From: Phytoactinopolyspora alkaliphila
GTDB taxonomy: Bacteria; Actinomycetota; Actinomycetes; Jiangellales; Jiangellaceae
Assembly: GCF_010550695.1 (NCBI RefSeq)
Contig: NZ_JAAGOB010000001.1
Coordinates: 310,001 to 374,000, forward strand
Length of the DNA: 64,000 nucleotides
Direction: 5' to 3'
A model generated the notes under the pieces. The model did not search any database, was not told the origin of the DNA, and saw nothing but the letters and a program-made list of their open reading frames with translations. The position numbers were made by a program, and so were the translations under genes. Positions 9,006 through 18,045 of the stretch are shown here, in pieces (position 1 is the first letter of the stretch; each line of letters starts with the position of its first letter).

Positions 9006-10161
9006 GGTGATGAACGACCTGGTCGCTTCGCTCGACCGAGGGGGCCGGGCCGGCCTGGTGACCGTGGTGGCCACATTCAAGTCCGCGCCTCGGCCGGCCG
9101 GGGCGTCCATGGTGGTGACGGATACCGGGGAGGCTGTGGGGAGCGTGTCCGGTGGCTGCATCGAGGCTGCGGTGTTCGAGCTGGCCCGCGAGGTGATCGA
9201 CGGCAGGCCACCCACCATGCAGCGCTACGGTGTCAGCGACGACGACGCGTTCGCCGTGGGACTGACCTGCGGTGGCATCATCGACGTCTTCGTCGAGCCA
9301 GTCGACGTGCGGACCCACCCGGACCTGCCAGCGCTCGCGGCGAGCGTTCAGGCGGGCGAGCCGGTGGCGGTGGCGACCGTCGTGGACGGTCCCGGACCGG
9401 TGGGATCGCATCTCGTGGTGTGGCCGGACCGCGCATCCGGCACGCTCGGCGGCGCCCGGCTCGACGACGCCGTCGCCGACGACGCACGCGGCATGCTGGA
9501 CCAGGCCGCGACCGGCGTGCGGCGCTACGGTCCCGACGGTGAGCGGCGGATGGACGAGCTGGCGGTCTTCATCCAGTCCTTCGCGCCCAAGCCGCTGATG
9601 CTGGTGTTCGGGGCGATCGACTTCGCCGCCGCCGTGGTGCGGATCGGCAAGTTCCTGGGCTACCACGTGACCGTCTGTGACGCCCGGCCGGTGTTCGCTA
9701 CCGAACGCAGATTTCCGGACGCCGACGAGGTGGTGGTCGCGTGGCCACACGATTACCTGGCCGGCGCGGGAGTCGACCGGCGAACGGTGATTTGCGTCCT
9801 GACGCACGACCCGAAATTCGACGTGCCTCTGCTGGAAGTGGCCCTGCGAACCCCGGCCGCCTACATCGGGGTGATGGGTTCCCGCCGCACCCACGAGGAT
9901 CGGGTGTCGCGGCTCGTAGCGCGCGGCGTGAGCGAGGAGGAGCTGTCCCGGATGTCCTCGCCGGTGGGCTTGGACATCGGTGCGCGGACGCCGGAGGAGA
10001 CAGCGGTGTCGGTGGCGGCGGAGATCATCGCCGCCCGGTGGGGCGGGACTGGGCGGCCGCTGAGCGAGCTGTCCGGCCCGATCCACCACGACCGCCCACA
10101 CGACGACGATTCTCGCACGCAGGCACTGCCGGAGAGTTCGTCAGCAGGCGGTGCGATGTGA
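8998..10161 (+). CDS. XdhC/CoxF-family Mo-cofactor insertion protein
   Basis: A 387-residue XdhC-family protein. The N-terminal XdhC/CoxI domain has the motif VGSVSGGCIEAAVFE (about residues 45-60) with the conserved cysteine. The C-terminal Rossmann-like domain starts at VFGAIDFAAAV and includes THDPKFD and VMGSRRTHEDR. XdhC proteins bind molybdenum cofactor, promote its sulfuration and insert it into xanthine-dehydrogenase-type enzymes. The ATG at 8998 overlaps the coxE end by eight bases and removes 30 junk residues of a longer open frame. It belongs with coxD, coxE and mocA. Confidence 0.9.
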   Translation: MREVMNDLVASLDRGGRAGLVTVVATFKSAPRPAGASMVVTDTGEAVGSVSGGCIEAAVFELAREVIDGRPPTMQRYGVSDDDAFAVGLTCGGIIDVFVEPVDVRTHPDLPALAASVQAGEPVAVATVVDGPGPVGSHLVVWPDRASGTLGGARLDDAVADDARGMLDQAATGVRRYGPDGERRMDELAVFIQSFAPKPLMLVFGAIDFAAAVVRIGKFLGYHVTVCDARPVFATERRFPDADEVVVAWPHDYLAGAGVDRRTVICVLTHDPKFDVPLLEVALRTPAAYIGVMGSRRTHEDRVSRLVARGVSEEELSRMSSPVGLDIGARTPEETAVSVAAEIIAARWGGTGRPLSELSGPIHHDRPHDDDSRTQALPESSSAGGAM

Positions 10162-10193
10162 CGGCGCGGTGTGGTCGCAACCCTATTCGTGTC

Positions 10194-10253
10194 CCTTTGC
10201 AATGCGCACACATACGCATCGGCACCGGTGCGTATGTGTGCGCATTGCAAAGG
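10194..10253. repeat. 60-bp perfect-arm palindrome between xdhC and mocA
   Basis: Two 25-bp arms are exact reverse complements: 10194-10218 (starts CCTTTGCAATGCG) and 10229-10253 (ends CGCATTGCAAAGG), around a 10-base loop TCGGCACCGG. It fills the gap between xdhC (stop 10161) and mocA (start 10283) in the same direction. As RNA it would form a very stable stem. It could attenuate or insulate mocA, act as a processing site, or be a dispersed palindromic element; no T-run follows. Confidence 0.9.
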
Positions 10254-10282
10254 AGTACACAAGAGGTTCGGGGAGCCGGGCA

Positions 10283-10873
10283 ATGAGCTCTGCGCGTACG
10301 GCCGGGCTGGTCCTGGCCGCAGGGGAGGGGCGCCGCTTCGGCGGACCTAAAGCGGTGGCGCGGATCGGTGGCGAGCGACTGGTCGATGTCGCTGTGCGCC
10401 TGCTCGTGGAGGGCGGATGTACCCCGATCGTGGTCGTCGAGGGCGCGGTGCGGCTCCCCGCGGCCGACTTCTCGGTGCCGGCGCCGGTCCATGTGGTGCA
10501 CAACCCGGATTGGTCATCGGGGATGGGATCGTCGCTGCGCGCAGGACTGAACGTCCTGGGAACGGAGCCGGTCAGCGCGGTGGTGATCACCCTCGTCGAT
10601 CAGCCCTGGCTGGGACCGGAGGCGGTTCGCCGCCTGCGCGCGGCGCATGCGGGCGGCGCGTTCGCAGCGGTGGCCACCTACGGCGGCGAACGCGGAAACC
10701 CGGTGATGCTGGCCCGGACGGTATGGGGGGAGGCCGCCGAGCTGGCCACGGGCGACACCGGCGCACGCAGCTGGCTGCGTGCTCATCCCGAGCTCGTCAC
10801 CCCGGTGCCCTGTGACGGCACCGGTGAGCCCTGGGACGTCGACTACCCTGACGATCTCAGTGGTGGCACCTGA
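10283..10873 (+). CDS. mocA: MocA-like molybdenum cofactor cytidylyltransferase (NTP transferase)
   Basis: A 196-residue MobA-like nucleotidyltransferase. The N-terminal nucleotide-binding motif LAAGEGRRFGGPKA and the acidic motif VITLVDQPWL are clear. Family members add CMP (MocA) or GMP (MobA) to molybdenum cofactor; those beside XdhC and CoxMSL genes usually make the MCD form used by xanthine/CO dehydrogenase-type enzymes. GGGGAG at 10269-10274 lies 8 bases before the ATG. It is separated from xdhC by a large palindrome, and its 3' end overlaps the convergent allG by 31 bases. Confidence 0.87.
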   Translation: MSSARTAGLVLAAGEGRRFGGPKAVARIGGERLVDVAVRLLVEGGCTPIVVVEGAVRLPAADFSVPAPVHVVHNPDWSSGMGSSLRAGLNVLGTEPVSAVVITLVDQPWLGPEAVRRLRAAHAGGAFAAVATYGGERGNPVMLARTVWGEAAELATGDTGARSWLRAHPELVTPVPCDGTGEPWDVDYPDDLSGGT

Positions 10874-12279
10874 CCGTCACCGGCGAGCTCGGCGAGGGCA
10901 TCGAGCGCGGCGGTGAAGCACTCGGCCGGCGGCTGCACCAAGCCGGCGCCCACCTGTCCGGTGCCGGCCACACGTCCCGCCATGCCGGTATTGATTTGCG
11001 GCAGGATGCCGGTGCGAGCCACCAGGGTGACGTCGATACCGGTGGGAGCGCCGCGGAACTCCAGGATGGGCAGGGCATACGCGGGATTCTCGCCAGCGGT
11101 GATCTCGTACATGAGCCTGCTGGTACGCAGGGCGTCCGGCACCGTGCCACCCACGAAACGCACGATGGCCGGGGCCGACGCCATGGCGAACCCGCCGATG
11201 CCCATCGTCTCGCAGATCGCGGAGTCGCCGATGTCGGGATTCGCGTCCTGCGGACCGTACGAGCCGAGGAACAGGCCGTCGGGGGTGTTGGCCGGCGCGG
11301 TGAACCAGCGCCGCCCGCAGCCTGCCACCTGAATGCCGAAGTCCGTGCCGTTCCTGGCCATCACCGTCACCAGGCTCGAGCCCTCAATGCCGGTCGCGGC
11401 GCCGGTCTGCAGCTTGCCGGCCGGCATCACCAGATTGAGGAAGAAGTGATCATTGCCGGAGACGAAGCGTACGACCTCGGCGACCTTGGCCGACGGCTCA
11501 CCGCTGTCGATCAGGTCCGGCAGCAGCTCGCGCAGCAACATCAGGGTTCCGGCCCGGTTGCGGTTGTGACCCTCGTCGCCCATCTGCACCATCTGCGCGA
11601 CGATCCCCTTGATGTCGACCCGGCCGCGTCTGCGCACGGCCATCCGCAGGAGCGGACCGAGTACGTCGCTCATCCAGCGCAGGCGATCGATGACGTCTGG
11701 GGAGTAGGCGCCGTAGCGCAGAACCTTGCCGAGCCCTTCGTTGAGCGAACACCAGGCCGTACCGTCGTTGGCCTCGTCACGCAACTCGAACACCCACATC
11801 GACGGGGACACCACCCCCGCCATCGGGCCCACTGCGCCGCGATCGTGGCACGGCATGAGCGAGACTCCCGTGCCGGACGACAGCCGGGACTCGGCCTCCT
11901 CCGGCGTTCCAGCCAGGCCCTCGAAGATCATGGCGCCGACCAGCGCACCACGCAGGGGCCCCGACGCGTGATCCCAGTCCACGGGCGGTCCGGCATGCAA
12001 AAACTCGCCTGGTTCGAGGCCGAGTGCTGCACTCGCCGGCCGCACGTCGACCAGTTCGGCGGTGGAGGCCAGCATGCGCGCGAGCGCTTCGGCGTTCGCC
12101 GGGGCACGCCGCTCATCCGCCATGACGTGAGCCAAGGCTGTCTCGGTGCCGGGAATCGGCGGGCGCCAGTCCACCGTGTCTACCGGTATCGCTTGCGAGC
12201 TCAGCGTCGTCGCGAAGAGCTCGACACCGGCCGTGGCGACGTAGGGCTCGGTCTCGAGCAGGTCACTGAGCGGTGTCAT
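10843..12279 (-). CDS. allG: AllG/YlbE-like DUF1116 subunit of a carbamoyltransferase
   Basis: A 478-residue DUF1116 protein, the family of E. coli YlbE/AllG. Conserved-looking stretches include LMPCHDRGAVGPMAGV, NEGLGKVLRYGAY, GDEGHNRNRAGT and ARNGTDFGIQVAG. In E. coli AllF, AllG and AllH together form oxamate carbamoyltransferase, which converts oxalurate and phosphate to oxamate and carbamoyl phosphate at the end of anaerobic allantoin use. It is the last gene of allH-allF-allG, overlapping allF by 17 bases. The true substrate here is unknown; see the findings for ureidomalonate as an alternative. Confidence 0.85.
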   Translation of the reverse strand: MTPLSDLLETEPYVATAGVELFATTLSSQAIPVDTVDWRPPIPGTETALAHVMADERRAPANAEALARMLASTAELVDVRPASAALGLEPGEFLHAGPPVDWDHASGPLRGALVGAMIFEGLAGTPEEAESRLSSGTGVSLMPCHDRGAVGPMAGVVSPSMWVFELRDEANDGTAWCSLNEGLGKVLRYGAYSPDVIDRLRWMSDVLGPLLRMAVRRRGRVDIKGIVAQMVQMGDEGHNRNRAGTLMLLRELLPDLIDSGEPSAKVAEVVRFVSGNDHFFLNLVMPAGKLQTGAATGIEGSSLVTVMARNGTDFGIQVAGCGRRWFTAPANTPDGLFLGSYGPQDANPDIGDSAICETMGIGGFAMASAPAIVRFVGGTVPDALRTSRLMYEITAGENPAYALPILEFRGAPTGIDVTLVARTGILPQINTGMAGRVAGTGQVGAGLVQPPAECFTAALDALAELAGDGQVPPLRSSG

Positions 12280-13768
12280 GCCCCTCCTTCAGGAGACTGA
12301 CCGCGTGCCGGGCGGCGGCCGCATTGGACAGATGGACGGCGGCGCCGGCCTCGGCGAGGCGTTCGGCCTGCTGATCCAGTCCCTGGGGATCGGCGGCGGT
12401 ACCGACGAGCGAGACCAAGACGGCCAGCTCCCGCTTCTCCGCCCGGGCGCGGTGCCTGGCTTGCTCGATCGCCGGTGCGAGTTCCGCGGCCGGATCGGGA
12501 TGCGCCCCGTGCCCCAGCACGACGTCGAGCATCAAGACGCCGCACGAGGCGTCGGCGGCCTCGGCGAGGATTCGCTCCGCGCGCAGCGAGCCGTCGATCA
12601 TCGGGTGCGCCCGGCCCTGGGTGAGCGCGTCGTCGCCGAAGTCGATCATGGCGTGACCGTCGGTGCGCAGGTCGGTGGGCAACGCCCACTCCGGCCGCAG
12701 GGGGATGTTCGACCGGACCGGCCCGAGTGCTTCGGCGGCGATGATCATCGCCTCGTCACACAGCGTGCCTCCGGAGAACAACCCGCGCAAGTGGCCCCCG
12801 GCCGGCATGGTGGCTGGACCCGTCGGCGGCGCCCAGGACCGGGGCTCGGCCCAGGTGCCGCCGAGAGCTTCGACGACGAGGCGAGCGGCAGCGGTCAGAT
12901 CCGGCTGCGCTTCACCGAGCAGAGCGAACCGCACCGGCTTGCCGAGCCTAGACGCATGGGCGCGGATCTCTTCGGCCACCCGTGGAGCGGGTGGTTTGCC
13001 GACGACGACGATCTGCTCCGTCGCGTGGTCGGCGGCTAGCAGATCCATCGAGGTGAGCGTGGAGATGCCACCGACGTCGTCGGCCATGTCGCGTCCGCCG
13101 ACCCCGAGACAGTGGCTGATACCGACTCCCGCACCGTCGAGGAGGCTCATCAGGTGCTGCGCACCCGTCCCGGACGCGGCCACGATGCCCACCGGTCCTG
13201 GCCGGACCACATTGGCGAAGCCGAAACCGACGCCACCCAGCACCGCCGTGCCGCAGTCCGGGCCCATCACCAGTGTTCCTCGCCGCCCGGCGGCAAGCTT
13301 GAGCTGGATCTCCCGCTCCAGCGGCACGTTGTCGGAGAAGACGATCACCGGCAGGTCGTGGTCGACGGCGTCCATCGCCTCGGTGAAGGCGTGCTGCCCG
13401 GGGGTGGAGATGAACGCGATGGTGACCGGCGACCGTCGCGCCGCGGAACCCACGGTGCGCGGCGCGGGTGCGTCTCCGAAGCCGGACGCGGGCGCCTGTG
13501 CCCGGGCGTTCAAGGCCGCGTCGACGGCGGCCCGGGCTCGGCCGATGGCGTCGTCGTCGTCCGCGTCGATCGCGATGAGCAGGTCGTTGGGGCCGGCCGA
13601 CTCGGGTTCGGCGAAGCCCATGCCCGTCAGTACGTCCAGATTCAACCCGGTGGCCATCGCCACCAGGGCGGACCGGACCCCGGTCTCCTTCTGTACGGAT
13701 GCGCTGACCTGCATCAGGCTGACGGAGTCGTGGTAGACGCCGGCTCGGATGTCCAGGATCCGGGTCAT
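12263..13768 (-). CDS. allF: AllF/FdrA-like acyl-CoA-synthetase-fold subunit of a carbamoyltransferase
   Basis: A 501-residue FdrA-family protein starting MTRILDIRAGVYHDSVSLM. It resembles succinyl-CoA synthetase alpha: a Rossmann region with VIVFSDNVPLEREIQLK, the FdrA hallmark VMGPDCGTAVLGG, GIVAASGTGAQ and the C-terminal MLDVVLGHGAHPDP. The frame is open upstream to 14284, but that part is antisense to the real allH frame; the ATG at 13768 overlaps the allH stop by four bases. It is paired with AllG and AllH and, elsewhere in the region, with carbamate kinase. Likely the phosphate-using core subunit releasing carbamoyl phosphate from a ureido acid. Confidence 0.88.
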   Translation of the reverse strand: MTRILDIRAGVYHDSVSLMQVSASVQKETGVRSALVAMATGLNLDVLTGMGFAEPESAGPNDLLIAIDADDDDAIGRARAAVDAALNARAQAPASGFGDAPAPRTVGSAARRSPVTIAFISTPGQHAFTEAMDAVDHDLPVIVFSDNVPLEREIQLKLAAGRRGTLVMGPDCGTAVLGGVGFGFANVVRPGPVGIVAASGTGAQHLMSLLDGAGVGISHCLGVGGRDMADDVGGISTLTSMDLLAADHATEQIVVVGKPPAPRVAEEIRAHASRLGKPVRFALLGEAQPDLTAAARLVVEALGGTWAEPRSWAPPTGPATMPAGGHLRGLFSGGTLCDEAMIIAAEALGPVRSNIPLRPEWALPTDLRTDGHAMIDFGDDALTQGRAHPMIDGSLRAERILAEAADASCGVLMLDVVLGHGAHPDPAAELAPAIEQARHRARAEKRELAVLVSLVGTAADPQGLDQQAERLAEAGAAVHLSNAAAARHAVSLLKEGHDTAQ

Positions 13769-14664
13769 GACTGGCTCCGGCTCGTGGTGACTGTGACGGA
13801 TCCTGTGACGGGCCGGCGCGGCGCCGGTACCGCGCCGGCGGCCAGTGAGGCGGGCCCGGCCAGAGCGCCGAGGACACCCGCGCACAGCCCGGCGCCTGAC
13901 GTGTGCCCGATCGTCAGCAGCTGACGCCGGGCACCGAGCAGATCCGTCCCGGGCGCGCCGAGCGCGTCGAGAAACGCGCTCAGCTCCGGGACACAGCGGC
14001 CGTGGGCAGCGTAGGCGAGCAGGCCCGCGGACACCGCGGTGGTGCGTTCGAAGGGACGGGCACGAGTGATCTCCGCCGCCAGCCGGTCCGCGGCGGGACG
14101 GTGCACCGCGCGCAGAGCCACCAGAGCGCCGGCGAGGACGTCGTCGCCCTGCGGCGTCAACCCGGGACCGAGGCCGAGCAGGCCCCGAACCGCCTCGTCG
14201 AGCCGCAGAGCGCGTGAGTGCAACGCGCCGGCCAGAGCAGCCGCCGCGTCGAGGACCTCCGGACCGAGGACGGGTGCGGCGCACGTGGCCGACCGGGCGA
14301 GTGCCACTCTGCTCTCAGCGACGCGTGGCAACCGGACCGCCCACCAGCGCGACGCCCCTACGACGATGCCGGGCAGCGTGACCCGGCCGTTCCCCACGGT
14401 CGCCGGAGCACCTGTGTCCGCTGCCGGAACCGGACCGGGGAGCACCATCGCGCACGGCAGCCTCGCTGCCGATCTGCTGGTCAGGCAGACGAGGCCGGGC
14501 TCAACGGCGTGGACGGACATGGCCACCATCTCGCGGGTGGCCGCGACCACGGTGGCGGCGCGCAACGGGCCGTCGACGAGCGCGGCGATAGCCATACTGC
14601 TGGCGGCGCGCAGCGTGTGGACTTCCGCGGAGCGCACCGCCGCAGTCGGTGTCGAGACTGGCAT
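13765..14664 (-). CDS. allH: AllH/YlbF-like DUF2877 subunit of a carbamoyltransferase
   Basis: A 299-residue DUF2877 protein, shown by the motif GLGPGLTPQGDDVLAG in the middle and HTSGAGLCAGVLGAL near the C-terminus. The ATG at 14664 has a strong site: GGAGG (minus strand) at 14672-14676, 7 bases upstream. A much longer open frame continues to 16638, but it is antisense to pucR and is not coding. It is the first gene of the minus-strand operon allH-allF-allG, diverging from pucR across 72 bases, which suggests PucR control. Role as third subunit of oxamate-type carbamoyltransferase is by family. Confidence 0.84.
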   Translation of the reverse strand: MPVSTPTAAVRSAEVHTLRAASSMAIAALVDGPLRAATVVAATREMVAMSVHAVEPGLVCLTSRSAARLPCAMVLPGPVPAADTGAPATVGNGRVTLPGIVVGASRWWAVRLPRVAESRVALARSATCAAPVLGPEVLDAAAALAGALHSRALRLDEAVRGLLGLGPGLTPQGDDVLAGALVALRAVHRPAADRLAAEITRARPFERTTAVSAGLLAYAAHGRCVPELSAFLDALGAPGTDLLGARRQLLTIGHTSGAGLCAGVLGALAGPASLAAGAVPAPRRPVTGSVTVTTSRSQS

Positions 14665-14689
14665 CCCATCGCCTCCGTCATCTACCCGC

Positions 14690-14705
14690 AACAGATGGGG
14701 CTGTT
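14690..14705. promoter_or_regulatory. Inverted repeat in the allH-pucR divergent gap
   Basis: The sequence AACAG-ATGGGG-CTGTT is an exact inverted repeat with a 6-base spacer in the middle of the 72-base gap between the divergent allH and pucR starts. A PucR-type or other regulator could bind here and control both. The repeat is short, so chance is possible. Confidence 0.35.
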
Positions 14706-14736
14706 TTGAACGTAATGGCGACGCTACGGTCTCTGC

Positions 14737-16452
14737 ATGGAAATACTTGCCAACGATGAGGCCCAGACTTCGCCGGAGTTGCCAGGCCGGCCGGGTGAGC
14801 CACGTCCGGAGCACGCCATGCCGGGTCTGACCGTGGGCGAAGCCATGGAGATGACGACGCTGGCCGGCGCGCGCCTGCTGGCCGGTGCCGGTGGCCTGGA
14901 CCGGATCGTGCGGCGGGCCAACATCATGGAGGTGCCGGACATCCTGCCGTGGGTCAAGCCCCACGAGCTGCTGCTCACCACCGGCTATCCGCTGCGCAAC
15001 ACGCCACAGGGCCTGCCCGGGCTGGTCACCGACCTGAACGCGCGTGGACTGGCGGCGATGGGGGTGAAGCTGCACCGGTACCTCGACAGCCTCCCGGAGC
15101 AGATGATCGCTGAGGCCGACCGGCTCGACCTGCCGCTGCTCTTGCTTCCCGACGCGATCGGGTTCGACGACATCCTCAACCAGGTGCTCACCGGCGTACT
15201 CCACATACAGGCGAGTGAGCTCGAGCGCTCCTGGGAGATCCACCACGCGCTGCTCTCCGTCGTCCTGGAAGGCGGCGGCCTCAACGAGCTGGCCGTGAAG
15301 ACGTCCGCCGTGCTCGGTGCGCCGGTCTTCGTGACCACGGCGGACGGGCGTGTACTCGCTGAAGGTGGTAGGGCCGACGAGCTGGACGCCTGGCGGACGA
15401 GCGCGTGCTTCGACGAGACCGGCCGGTTCCGGACCGAGTATGAGCCGGGGGGAGCACACACGCACCCGGACGTACCCGGATCCCACGCGATGGTGCCGAT
15501 CGTGGCCGGACGCGTCGACCACGGCCGCATCGTGGCATTCTCGGCCGACCGCAAGGTCGGCGACGGCGACGTCAACGTGCTCGAGCGGGCGGCCACGGTG
15601 GCGGCGCTGGCGGTGAACAAGCAGCTCGCGGTGACCGCGGTAGAAGGCAAATACCGGGGTGACTTCCTGCGCGACGTGCTGGCGGGACGGGCCGGTGACC
15701 GGGACAGGATCGTCGCACACTGCCAAACCCTGGGTTGGGACATCGACCGGCCCCTGGTGGTGGTCGTCGCCGAGCTCGATCCCGGACACGGCGCCGCTCC
15801 CGCCAGCGGGCTGGAGCTGCGTCCGGTGCAGGAGCGGTTCACGGTGGCGTGGCAGAGCGTCGTTGCCCGGCGGGACAGCCGAACTCCGGTGGTGGGCTTC
15901 GCCCAGGAGGTGGTGGCGCTGCTGCCTGTGCCGCCGTCGGGCGACGTGGACGGCCTGGTCCGTGACGTCGTCCGGCAGGTGTCGGGTGACGGAGGCGGCG
16001 GCCGCCGGGCCTTCTCCACCGGCGTCAGCCGTGCGGTGGACGGCCCGGACCGCCTGCCCGGCGCGTATGAGCAGGCACGGCGGGCGGTACAGGTGGGCCG
16101 GCAGATCAACGGGACCGGCGGCGTCGCGCACTTCGACGCTCTTCGGTCGTTTCGGCTGATCAGCCTGGTCGGGGACCACGTCGAGCTGCGCGGCTTCGTC
16201 GACGAGACCCTGCACGAGCTGGCGAACGACGGCGATGCCGAAATGGCGGACCTCCGGCACACGCTGAAGGTGCTGCTCGACGCCAACCTGAACGTCGCCG
16301 AGGCGGCTCGCACGCTGCATTTCCACTACAACACTCTCCGGTACCGGATCAGCAAGCTGGAGCGAATCCTGGGTCCGTTCACCACCGATCCCGAGCTCCG
16401 TCTCGACCTGGCGCTGGCACTCAAAGTGCTGCAGATGCGCGGCCTGCGATGA
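14737..16452 (+). CDS. pucR: PucR-family transcriptional regulator
   Basis: A 571-residue regulator with the N-terminal PucR purine-catabolism domain (starting near LTVGEAMEMTTLAGA, about residues 30-150), a middle GGDEF-like/CdaR domain and a C-terminal PucR helix-turn-helix with LDANLNVAEAARTLHFHYNTLRYRISKLE. The longest start is the ATG at 14737, which lacks a clear ribosome site; an ATG at 14818 has GGAG upstream and would start just before the domain, so it may be the true one. PucR relatives activate purine, allantoin or GABA catabolic genes. It sits between the divergent all operon and the Mo-hydroxylase operon and is the best candidate regulator for both. Confidence 0.9.
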   Translation: MEILANDEAQTSPELPGRPGEPRPEHAMPGLTVGEAMEMTTLAGARLLAGAGGLDRIVRRANIMEVPDILPWVKPHELLLTTGYPLRNTPQGLPGLVTDLNARGLAAMGVKLHRYLDSLPEQMIAEADRLDLPLLLLPDAIGFDDILNQVLTGVLHIQASELERSWEIHHALLSVVLEGGGLNELAVKTSAVLGAPVFVTTADGRVLAEGGRADELDAWRTSACFDETGRFRTEYEPGGAHTHPDVPGSHAMVPIVAGRVDHGRIVAFSADRKVGDGDVNVLERAATVAALAVNKQLAVTAVEGKYRGDFLRDVLAGRAGDRDRIVAHCQTLGWDIDRPLVVVVAELDPGHGAAPASGLELRPVQERFTVAWQSVVARRDSRTPVVGFAQEVVALLPVPPSGDVDGLVRDVVRQVSGDGGGGRRAFSTGVSRAVDGPDRLPGAYEQARRAVQVGRQINGTGGVAHFDALRSFRLISLVGDHVELRGFVDETLHELANDGDAEMADLRHTLKVLLDANLNVAEAARTLHFHYNTLRYRISKLERILGPFTTDPELRLDLALALKVLQMRGLR

Positions 16453-16618
16453 GGTGGCGAATCGCGCTCCGCACAGGTTGCCGATGATCGGGCCGCGTCG
16501 TCGGCAGATCATGCCCATGCGGGCGTAGGGTCGATTCACTAGTTTTCCTGCATCGGCGGGTCCGCGATCATTCGGCGCCCATCGAGACGCACGAGACACG
16601 TACCAGGAAGCGGGCGAT

Positions 16619-17530
16619 GTGAAACCACCAGGGTTCATCTACCACCGGCCCGAGACCGTCGAGGATGCCCTCGGCGTCCTCGCCGACGTGGGCCCTGACG
16701 CGAAGGTGCTGGCCGGTGGGCAGAGCCTCGTGCCGATGATGAACATGCGCCTGGCCGCCCCGTCGCACCTGGTCGATGTCAACCGGCTCGCCGACCTCGC
16801 ATACGTGCGGGTCGGCACGGCAGCGGACGGCGGCCGGGAAGTGGCCGTCGGGGCCCTCGCGCGCCATGCGGACGTCGAACGGGACGAGGCGGCACGAGCC
16901 GAGCTTCCGCTGTTGGCACAGGCGTTGCGTTACGTCGCCCACCCCACCATCCGCAACCGGGGGACGACCGTGGGCAGCCTCGTGCACGCGGACCCGTCCG
17001 GTGAGATGACCGCCGTGCTCGCACTGCTCGGCGGGTCGGTGGAGCTGCGCACCGCGACGGCGAGCCGCACGGTACCCGCCGGTGAGTTCTTCGTTGGCCC
17101 GCTCGAATCGTGCGCGCGGGCGGGTGAGCTGGCCACGCGTGCCGTGTTTCCCGTTCCCGCGGGCCGGACCGGGTCCAGCTGGCACGAGGTGGCGAGGCGC
17201 AACGGCGACTACGCGGTCTGCGGCGTAGGCGCCCTGGTGACCCTCGACGACGTAGGCCGGGTTGCCGGAGCGCGGGTCGCGTACATATCTGTGGGCCCGG
17301 TGCCGGAGGTCCTGTCTGTGGCCGATGTCGTAGAACAGGCCCCGGTGGACGCGGCCGACTGGGTGGCGGCCGGCCGGTACGCCGCAGACAGGCTTGAGCC
17401 CGAAAGTGACATCCATGCCACCGGCGAGTACCGCCGCCACCTGGCCGGAGTGCTCACGGCACGTGCCCTGCGCGAGGCCAGCGCCCGAGCCGCGCGGCTC
17501 GAGGAAACGATCTTGGAGGGCAGCAGGTGA
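16619..17530 (+). CDS. coxM: Mo-hydroxylase FAD-binding subunit (CoxM-like)
   Basis: A 303-residue medium subunit of the xanthine/CO dehydrogenase family. The FAD motifs AGGQSLVPMMNMRLA (about residues 31-45) and TIRNRGTTVGSLVHADPS are both clear. It passes electrons from the 2Fe-2S subunit to FAD. The start is a GTG with AGGAAG upstream. It overlaps coxS by four bases (GTGA), so the three structural subunits are coupled. The 166-base gap upstream, after pucR, probably carries the operon promoter. Confidence 0.92.
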   Translation: MKPPGFIYHRPETVEDALGVLADVGPDAKVLAGGQSLVPMMNMRLAAPSHLVDVNRLADLAYVRVGTAADGGREVAVGALARHADVERDEAARAELPLLAQALRYVAHPTIRNRGTTVGSLVHADPSGEMTAVLALLGGSVELRTATASRTVPAGEFFVGPLESCARAGELATRAVFPVPAGRTGSSWHEVARRNGDYAVCGVGALVTLDDVGRVAGARVAYISVGPVPEVLSVADVVEQAPVDAADWVAAGRYAADRLEPESDIHATGEYRRHLAGVLTARALREASARAARLEETILEGSR

Positions 17531-18045
17531 CGGACACCGACGCGGCTGAGCGCAACCATCCGGTGACGATGCTCGTCAACGGCGTGCACAGATCGGCCGA
17601 GATCCCGGCCCGCCGGCTGCTGTCCGACTTCCTGCGCCACGACCTCGGCCTCACTGGCACCCATGTCGGATGTGAGCACGGCGTGTGCGGGGCGTGCACG
17701 GTACTCGTGGACGGCCGGCCGATCAGATCCTGCCTGCAGTTCGCAGTGACGCTCGACGGCGCGCAGGTCACCACCATCGAGGGATGCACCCGCGCGGACG
17801 GAGAACTCGGCTCGGTCCAGCAGGCGTTCCAGGACTGCCACGGCCTCCAGTGCGGCTTCTGCACACCGGGCTTCGTCACCACGATCACGGCGTTCCTCGA
17901 CGAGAACCCCGACCCGACGGAGGACGAGGCACGGGAGGCTATCGCCGGGAACCTGTGCCGGTGCACGGGTTATCAGAACATCGTCGCTTCCGTCCTGAGG
18001 GCCGCTGAGCTCGCGAACGGATCCGCCGGGCAGGAGAGCACGTGA
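17527..18045 (+). CDS. coxS: Mo-hydroxylase 2x[2Fe-2S] subunit (CoxS-like)
   Basis: A 172-residue iron-sulfur subunit. The N-terminal plant-ferredoxin-type cluster is held by Cys49, Cys54, Cys57 and Cys69 (in GCEHGVCGACTVLVDG and SCLQF). The C-terminal four-helix domain carries the second cluster through Cys109, Cys112, Cys144 and Cys146 (CGFCTPGF, LCRCTGY). It relays electrons between the Mo site and FAD. It has four-base overlaps with both neighbours. The length is slightly above CoxS of CO dehydrogenase. Confidence 0.95.
   Translation: MTDTDAAERNHPVTMLVNGVHRSAEIPARRLLSDFLRHDLGLTGTHVGCEHGVCGACTVLVDGRPIRSCLQFAVTLDGAQVTTIEGCTRADGELGSVQQAFQDCHGLQCGFCTPGFVTTITAFLDENPDPTEDEAREAIAGNLCRCTGYQNIVASVLRAAELANGSAGQEST

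Noticed and set aside
14665-16638. A long open frame on the minus strand extending the AllH frame to 957 residues
   Set aside because: The part above 14664 is antisense to pucR, which has clear domains; the AllH domain and a strong ribosome site start at 14664.
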